The notes under the pieces: model-generated
Told to the model about the DNA's origin: nothing
Seen by the model: only the letters and a program-made list of their open reading frames with translations
Database searches by the model: none
Assembly (NCBI RefSeq): GCF_013348745.1
Contig: NZ_CP054666.1
Span: 682,001 to 746,000, forward strand
From: Mycoplasma sp. OR1901
GTDB taxonomy: Bacteria > Bacillota_I > Bacilli_A > Mycoplasmatales > Metamycoplasmataceae
Reading direction: 5' to 3'
Length of the DNA: 64,000 nucleotides
Shown: positions 58,261 through 64,000 of the stretch, piece by piece
How the letters are laid out: each line of letters opens with the position of its first letter
Position numbering within the stretch: the first letter of the stretch is position 1
Made by a program: the position numbers and the translations under genes

Positions 58261-59485
58261 TTACATTAAAGAAAATTCAACTCTTAGAAATGTTTTAAAA
58301 ATAATTAATATAATCTTATTTTTTATTTCAATATATTTATTAATAAGGTTAATTTTCAAGCAAGAAGTTCATGAAACTTTCTATTACAGTTTATCGTTTT
58401 CGATATTATTAGTATTATTATTTGGTTATTTAACAATACTATCCATAGTATCATTTGTTTTTGTATATTATTATGAAAAAAAAGACTATTTATTATCTAA
58501 TAAATTATTAAGATTATTAATGTTATTAAAATTAAATATACATACCCGAAAACAAATTTCATTTAGCGACAGAACATTAGAAATAATAAAAGAGGTACAA
58601 AAAATATCAAAAGACAATAAAAATATAGTTACAACTGGTGGAGTTGCTTCCTTAATTGAATTGAATATTGATAGAGAAATAAATGATATTGATTTATGCT
58701 CTAAAAGTAGTTTGATCCCCAAAATAAACATATTTGGTGAGCAATTTAGTGAAAAAGATATTTTTATAAGAAAAGAAATTAAAAACGAAGAATACCAAAT
58801 GATGCTTTTTAAGTTCATTCCTTCTAAATATTTAAAACATAAAAACGGTCTAATTATACCTAATTCATATTTTCAATTAGCGTCAAAACTATTACAATTA
58901 TTAAAAATACTAAACATCGATAATTTTTCGAACTTAAAAATAGAAAGAATAATTTTTGATTTAAAACATTTTTCTTTAAATAATTGAGATATTACAGTTG
59001 AAGAATTTATAAGTATATATAAAGATGTAATATTGATGTCAAGTCTATTTTCGTTAGTGTTGCCTATTGATGAATTATTAAAATTAAATACTAACTTAAA
59101 TTTAGATAACATAAATAAATTTGAAAATGAGAAAATTTTCTTTAATTTTTTTGACCATAAAATAGAATTATCTAATTTAATAAAATTGATAGAGAATGAT
59201 AAAAAAATTATAAATTTAAGAAAATCATTTTCAAACAATTATGAACAAGTAGTATTGGAAGCAATCAGCGAACAAAGTCAATTTGACTTCCATAACCCTT
59301 TACTTTCTTTCGAGAATGCAGAAAGCAAAAATCATTTCATTAAAAAATACAACATTATAACAAACGAATTAATAAGTTCATACAATTTTAAAGAGACGGA
59401 AAACACAATCGACAGAAGAAGAATATTTTTATCTCTAATCGCAAATAAATATGAAGAATTAGAGAACGGGGGTTCAAATGGATAA
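58226..59485 (+). CDS. Membrane protein with nucleotidyltransferase-like domain
   Basis: 419 aa. Residues 24-41 and 55-83 are membrane helices. A cytoplasmic domain follows with NIVTTGGVASLIELN (Gly-Gly at 138-139) and REINDIDLCS (Asp154, Asp156), the GG...DxD pattern of nucleotidyltransferase-fold proteins such as AbiEii and MNT. A further helical region of about 230 residues ends the protein. I choose the ATG at 58226 because GAGAGG lies nine bases upstream; 58232 is an alternative. A single TGA Trp (NNWDIT). The last eight bases overlap the next gene. Substrate and role unknown. Confidence 0.7.
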
Positions 59486-59891
59486 AATTAAATATTTATT
59501 TGTTTATATCAAATCAACTAAGAGTCTGAGAAATGTAATTTCATCTCTTTTGATTAAATTACTAATTATAGTTTATTCAATTGCTATGATTATTTCAATA
59601 ATATATATTTCAGAAGGTAATACCGAAGATATTAAAGCAATATTATTTTTAACCTTTTTATTTGTAATAATATTATTCTTATCTATCCCTTCCATTATAT
59701 CGCTTCTATTTTTCAAAAAAGATGGATTAAATTATGTTGAAACAAAATATAAAAAATCAAAATTTATGAAACTATTACTTGATATATCAATAAAAGTATT
59801 TTTTAAAAATACTTTAATCAAAATATCTATTATAAAAAAATATCTTGATATGGATATATTAAATTCAGATAAAGAAAAACAAACATTTTAA
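59478..59891 (+). CDS. Small membrane protein related to the membrane part of the preceding gene
   Basis: 137 aa with two membrane segments (about 22-45 and 54-78) and a basic C-terminal tail. Its N-terminus YIKSTKSLRNV matches YIKENSTLRNV of the preceding protein at the same place, and the spacing of the two helices is the same, so it looks like a free copy of that membrane module without the nucleotidyltransferase domain. Start overlaps the previous stop by eight bases behind GGGGGT. Confidence 0.7.
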   Translation: MDKIKYLFVYIKSTKSLRNVISSLLIKLLIIVYSIAMIISIIYISEGNTEDIKAILFLTFLFVIILFLSIPSIISLLFFKKDGLNYVETKYKKSKFMKLLLDISIKVFFKNTLIKISIIKKYLDMDILNSDKEKQTF

Positions 59892-59923
59892 ATTTAAATA
59901 TCTACGTCATAGGCATTTTAGTA

Positions 59924-59953
59924 AAAAAATCTAGAACTTAAATTCTAGATTTT
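59924..59953. terminator. Bidirectional terminator, accessory operon / deoC
   Basis: Twelve-bp stem AAAAATCTAGAA/TTCTAGATTTTT (59924-59935, 59942-59953), T run on both strands. Confidence 0.88.
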
Positions 59954-59963
59954 TCATTATTTT

Positions 59964-60626
59964 TTAGTATCCACCTTTTGAATCTTTACCTTCAACGATT
60001 GCTACTGAACGACTTGTTCCGAATCTTGAAGCACCAGCGTTATACATAGCAATTAAATCATCCATATTGCTAATTCCACCAGCTGCCTTAATTAATAAAG
60101 AATCACCTGCAACACGTTTCATGATTTCAACGTCTTTAAGGTTAGCTCCTCTAAAACTAAATCCTGTAGATGTTTTAATAAATTCTGCACCAGATTTCAT
60201 AACGATTTCTGTTGCTTTTTCAATTTCTTTTTCTGTTAATAAAGCTGTTTCAATAATAACTTTTAGTACATGTGAACCAATTGCTTCTTTAACTTTTTTA
60301 ATATCATTTAACACATATTCGTATTCACCTTGTTTAAACTTACCAATGTGGATAACCATATCGATTTCATCGGCACCGTGATCGATAGCTAATTTAGCTT
60401 CTTGAGCTTTTGCTTGTGTAATCATTGCACCTAAAGGGAAACCAACAACACTAGTGATTCCTACTTCGCTACCTTTTAATTTTTCAGCAACGTATTTTAC
60501 TCATGAAGAGTTAACACACACTGTTTTAAAGTCGTATTTTTTAGCCTCGTCAATTAACTTATTTAAATCTTTTTCTGTCGCTTCTGGTTTTAAATAAGTA
60601 TGATCTATCATTTTATTGTAATTCAT
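59964..60626 (-). CDS. deoC: Deoxyribose-phosphate aldolase
   Basis: Splits deoxyribose-5-phosphate to glyceraldehyde-3-phosphate and acetaldehyde, 220 aa. It starts [17 protein letters not shown], then [28 protein letters not shown], and [13 protein letters not shown] with the Schiff-base Lys, then [15 protein letters not shown] encodes the Trp in SSWVKY. AGGAGAAAGAG precedes the ATG. Third gene of deoD-deoA-deoC. Confidence 0.96.
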
Positions 60627-60638
60627 CTCTTTCTCCTT

Positions 60639-61934
60639 TTATTTCAATTTACCTAAAATAATTTTGTTTTCAACTTTTTCTTTGTTAATTTTGTAACCTT
60701 GTTCTAATTCGTTAACTAACTCACTAGAAATTGGATTTGATGAATATAAGTTGAATAAAACTTCACCTTTTTTAACGTATTCATTTGTTTTTTTAGCAAT
60801 ACTAATTCCTGCTTCAAAATCAATTGAATCTTCTTTAGTTTTTCTTCCTGCTCCTAATTTCATGGCAACTATTCCAAAAGTTAAACTATCAAAAATTTCA
60901 ACATAACCTTCTTCTTTCGAAAGAACTTCAAGTTTATATTTTGGATTTCAAAAACTAGGGTCTTTAAGTGCATGAACATCTCCACCTTGTAATTCTATAA
61001 ATTCATAGAATTTTTCAAGTGCACTTCCGTTCTCGATAGAATTTTTAATAAGTTCAAGTGCTTCTTCATGTGTGTTAGCAATTTTCGCTTGTTCTAAAAT
61101 TGTTGCACATGAAGAAAATACTAACTCATTAAAATCTTCTGGTCCTTGACCTTTAAGTGTTAATATAGCTTCTAAAACTTCATTTTTATTACCAATCTCT
61201 CTACCAATTGGTCTATTCATATTTGTGATTTCTGCTCTAACATCAACATTTAATTCTTTACCAATATTAATCATTGTTTGAGCTAGTTCTGTAGCACTTT
61301 TTTCATCCTTCATAAAAGCGCCATTCCCACATTTAACATCTAATAAAATAGCATTTGAACCTGTCGCTAATTTCTTAGACATAATAGATGATGCAATTAA
61401 AGGAATTGCTTCAACTGTAGCAGTTACATCACGTAAAGCATATAATTTTTTATCGGCTGGAACTAATTTCGAACTTTGTCCAACTACTGCGATTTTATGT
61501 TCTTTAACTTGTTTAATGAAGTCTTTTTCGCTTAATTCTACATTGAATCCTGGTATTGATTCTAATTTATCAATTGTACCACCTGTGTGTCCTAAACCAC
61601 GACCACTCATTTTTGCAACTGGTGCACCAATAGATGCAACAATTGGAGCAACGGCTAATGTAGTTTTATCACCAACTCCACCTGTACTATGTTTATCAAC
61701 TTTAATTCCTGGTATTTCAGATAAGTCAATAACATCTCCTGAATACATCATTTCTTTAGTCATTGTTGCGATTTCACGTGGTGTCATTGAATTAAACACT
61801 ACCGCCATTAAAAAGGCACTAATTTGATAATCAGGTGTTGACCCATCTACATAAGAACTAATCAAGAATTTAATTTCTTCATCGCTTAATTCTTGATTTC
61901 TTCTTTTTTTATCAATAATATCAACTACTCTCAT
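60639..61934 (-). CDS. deoA: Pyrimidine-nucleoside (thymidine) phosphorylase
   Basis: 431 aa. Frees thymine or uracil and (deoxy)ribose-1-phosphate. The family signature KMSGRGLGHTGGTIDKLE is present, as are VDKHSTGGVGDKT at the N-terminal domain and the C-terminal EAGISIAKKTNEYVKKGEVLF beta-barrel. One TGA Trp (PSFWNPKY). The ATG is one base from the deoD stop, so the two are one unit. Confidence 0.97.
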
Positions 61935-61935
61935 A

Positions 61936-62640
61936 TTATTTTGCTAAGTTTAAAGCAATCTCCATCATTTTTGTAAATGCTGTTTGACGTTCTTCTGATG
62001 AAGTTTCTTCATGTGTAATTAAGTTATCACTAATTGTTAATAAACACGCAGCTTCTTTACTTGTTGCTTCAGCATTTGTGAATAATGCGTATGATTCCAT
62101 CTCAACACAAATAGCTTCTGTTTCTTTAATTCTGTCTTCAAGTGGAACTACTGAATAAAAGACATCAGATGAGTGAACTCTACCTTCATTTAAGTTTATG
62201 TTTAATTTAGATGAAATTTCTCTAATTTCATTGTTTAATTTGTCACTTGGTTTAGCAACATTTCCAGGTTTCCCTAAAGCAATTCTTCTAAAAGCATCAC
62301 CATCAGCATATGCTTCTGTAGCTAAAACTACTTCGTATAGTCCTAAATCTTTTTTATATGAACCTGCTGAACCAATTCTGATGATTCTATCAACATCATA
62401 AAATTTAAATAATTCATATGAATAAATTCCGATTGAAGGACAACCCATTCCGCTCCCTGCGACTGTAATTGGTTTACCTTTGTATGTTCCTGTATACATG
62501 AACATATTTCTTACTGAATTTACTAATTTATAACCTGGATCTAAAAATGTTTCGGCTATATATTTAGCCCTTAATGGATCTCCTGGCATAATAACTGTTT
62601 TTGCAATCTCTTCTTTTTTTGCACTAATATGTGGTGTCAT
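61936..62640 (-). CDS. deoD: Purine-nucleoside phosphorylase (DeoD type)
   Basis: 234 aa, hexameric low-mass class. Motifs: IMPGDPLRAKYIAE, GMGCPSIGIYSYEL, IRIGSAGSY, AICVEMESYALF and TISDNLITHEE (active-site Asp). AGGAGAAAAT precedes the ATG. First gene of the nucleoside-breakdown operon, which would use nucleosides released after MnuA digestion of DNA. Confidence 0.97.
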   Translation of the reverse strand: MTPHISAKKEEIAKTVIMPGDPLRAKYIAETFLDPGYKLVNSVRNMFMYTGTYKGKPITVAGSGMGCPSIGIYSYELFKFYDVDRIIRIGSAGSYKKDLGLYEVVLATEAYADGDAFRRIALGKPGNVAKPSDKLNNEIREISSKLNINLNEGRVHSSDVFYSVVPLEDRIKETEAICVEMESYALFTNAEATSKEAACLLTISDNLITHEETSSEERQTAFTKMMEIALNLAK

Positions 62641-62721
62641 ATTTTCTCCTATTCTAACATTGTAATTTAGGTTATTTACATTGCATTTTACAAAGGAATA
62701 TAATAGACTAGTATTAATATT

Positions 62722-62773
62722 AAAAAATAACCAATATTATTTTAACACTTTAAAAATAAAATGGTTATTTTTT
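62722..62773 (-). terminator. Terminator of tsaC-like gene
   Basis: Twelve-bp stem AAAAAATAACCA/TGGTTATTTTTT (62722-62733, 62762-62773) with a T run on the minus strand. The remaining deoD upstream region holds no gene. Confidence 0.75.
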
Positions 62774-62792
62774 GTTATTCGAGTAGGCTAAT

Positions 62793-63254
62793 TTAACGTT
62801 TAATAACTTCGTTTGTGTCTAAATTTATTAATAAACTAGGTACATTTGAGCCAGGACCGAAATTATATACATTTTTAACTTCAGGAAAAACTTGTTTCGC
62901 TTCTTCTATTTTAATTGGAGGAAAGCCAGATTTATTGGCGCTAGTCATATAGTGTGGTCCATTTTTTAATAAAAAATCTATTAATTTTTTATTATTAGGC
63001 ATCCTAAAGCCTTGACCATTTACTATTATTGAAGTTGCGCCAGGTCAATATTTTTGTGCAACTTCGTTTGCTTGTTGGTTAAACTCTTTAAAATTATTTG
63101 CTTGTTCAATTGAACCTACTAAAATTATTACTTTTTTATTTGCGGGTCTATTTTTAAGAAAATAAATTTTCTCTAAAACTTGATCATTAACTTTACCACC
63201 AATACCGACCACAGTATCTGTGGTACAAATTACAATATCATCAAAATTATTCAT
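62793..63254 (-). CDS. tsaC: Threonylcarbamoyl-AMP synthase (TsaC/Sua5 core)
   Basis: 153 aa, the minimal YrdC/Sua5 domain that makes the activated intermediate for the t6A modification of tRNA. It has VICTTDTVVGIGGKV, the KNRPANKKVIILVGS basic motif, YWPGATSIIV (TGA Trp) and MTSANKSGFPP. No Shine-Dalgarno; TAAAAT (63261-63266, minus strand) lies six bases from the ATG, so it is probably leaderless. Confidence 0.9.
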
Positions 63255-63296
63255 ATAATTATTTTAATACTTTTTATTATTTAATATAATAAATGC
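63255..63296. promoter_or_regulatory. 42-bp divergent promoter between tsaC and mutM
   Basis: Minus-strand TAAAAT at 63261-63266 and plus-strand TATAAT at 63285-63290. Each -10 is six bases from its own start codon, leaving no room for ordinary leaders. Confidence 0.65.
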
Positions 63297-64000
63297 ATGC
63301 CAGAATATCCAGAAGTTACAGTTGTGCAAAGAGCACTAAACACACATGTACAAGATAAAAAAATACTAAATGTTGAGGTTAAAATTTCAAAATTAATCAA
63401 AAATACAGACGAGAAAAATTTTATAAATTTCTTAATTGGTAAGAAATTTATAAATGTTGAAAATATAGGAAAATTCCTTATTTTCAATTTTTCTGATAAA
63501 TCTCGTTTAATATCACACCTAAGAATGACAGGTAAATATTTTGTTAGAGATCTAAAAGACCCGGCGTTATACGCATATAGAGGAGATTGTATTTATTTTA
63601 CTTTAGATAACCAAAAAGTACTTGTATACAATGATTCTAGAATGTTTGGAAGTATGGAAATTTTAGAATCTGAAGATCAGAGAAGTATTTATGAAATTAA
63701 AAATTTAGCATTTTTACCTGATAATGTTGATGTTGATTTATTATTTGAAAAATTAAAAAGAAAAACTATAAGCATTAAAAAGGTTTTATTAGATCAATCA
63801 CTTGTTTTAGGTATTGGAAATATTTATGCGGACGAAAGTTTGCATATGACCAAAATTTATCCAATGACTCCTGCTAATAAAATTACAAAAAATGAATTAA
63901 AAGAACTTCTACATAATGCCCAAATAATAATGGACGAAAGTATTTTACATAATGGAAGTACCGTAAATTCTTACGCTTCAGTTAATGGAGTTGTTGGTGA
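63297..64000 (+). CDS. mutM: Formamidopyrimidine-DNA glycosylase, 5' part (runs off window)
   Basis: Removes oxidised purines from DNA. The visible 234 residues start MPEYPEVTVVQRAL, with catalytic Pro2 and Glu3, and include SHLRMTGKYFV, YNDSRMFGSMEIL and the helix-two-turn-helix DQSLVLGIGNIYADESL. The zinc finger would lie beyond the right edge. I choose the ATG at 63297 over 63293 because only it gives the N-terminal Pro needed for catalysis. Confidence 0.96.
   Translation, partial: MPEYPEVTVVQRALNTHVQDKKILNVEVKISKLIKNTDEKNFINFLIGKKFINVENIGKFLIFNFSDKSRLISHLRMTGKYFVRDLKDPALYAYRGDCIYFTLDNQKVLVYNDSRMFGSMEILESEDQRSIYEIKNLAFLPDNVDVDLLFEKLKRKTISIKKVLLDQSLVLGIGNIYADESLHMTKIYPMTPANKITKNELKELLHNAQIIMDESILHNGSTVNSYASVNGVVG

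Noticed and set aside
60067-60381. Plus-strand open frame opposite deoC
   Set aside because: Shadow frame of a well-conserved enzyme gene without start signals.

Overview
The window is an AT-rich bacterial segment in which UGA is read as tryptophan. Nearly every long gene crosses in-frame TGA codons at positions where the protein family has a Trp, for example in ATP synthase alpha, both RNA polymerase large subunits, CysRS and ThyA. With the small compact genes, prolipoproteins with mycoplasma-type lipoboxes, a P37/Cypl transport system, MnuA-like nuclease and no cell-wall genes, this points to a Mollicute of the Mycoplasma (hominis-type) lineage. All coordinates here join across TGA codons.

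Layout. 1-4513 (-): ATP synthase operon atpI-B-E-F-H-A-G, with gamma cut by the left edge. 4584-7538 (-): fba, rpoE-like delta, argS. 7601-11196 (+): cysS, rlmB, a SigH-like sigma factor, rpmG, secE, nusG, the Firmicute order around sigH. 11256-14064 (-): uvrC and an S66 LD-carboxypeptidase-like gene. 14310-16885 (+): an orphan hsdS fragment, msrA, thyA, folA. 16901-20644 (-): a heterodimeric ABC exporter. Then tRNA-Arg(UCU), a Nudix gene and the SRP RNA (all -), a lipoprotein with a seven-copy hexapeptide repeat (+), and an M42 aminopeptidase (-). 24841-29732 (+): rimP-nusA-ylxR-infB and apt. 29776-37855 (-): rpoC and rpoB. 38159-39529 (+): an unknown two-helix membrane protein. 39549-43235 (-): a thiamine-type ABC importer (P37-P29-P69) behind a TPP riboswitch. 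43304-49599 (-): a large protein that looks like a decayed ABC ATPase, an ECF S component, tex and a NERD-domain protein. 49662-51714 (-): D-lactate dehydrogenase overlapping a MIP channel. 52093-52830 (+): dprA-like. 52977-53635 (-): rpmA and rplU with an L21-type leader. 53817-55079 (+): mnuA. 55334-59891: accessory block with tag, a decayed IS and a three-gene membrane/nucleotidyltransferase operon. 59964-62640 (-): deoC-deoA-deoD. 62793-63254 (-): tsaC-like, divergent from mutM (+), which runs off the right edge.

How it fits together. Most of the window is core information processing (RNA polymerase, NusA/NusG, IF-2, ribosomal proteins, two tRNA synthetases, SRP RNA) plus fermentative energy metabolism (aldolase, D-LDH, F1Fo-ATPase) and nucleoside/folate-linked salvage (deo genes, apt, thyA, folA, a FolT-like transporter). 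Promoters are largely extended -10 elements (TATGRTAWAAT-like). Several genes have the -10 hexamer only 6-8 nt before the ATG and no Shine-Dalgarno, so they are probably leaderless.

The least explained parts are the 57952-59891 operon, the ABC-like protein at 43304-45730, the membrane protein at 38159-39529 and the SigH-like factor. These are the main candidates for new biology.
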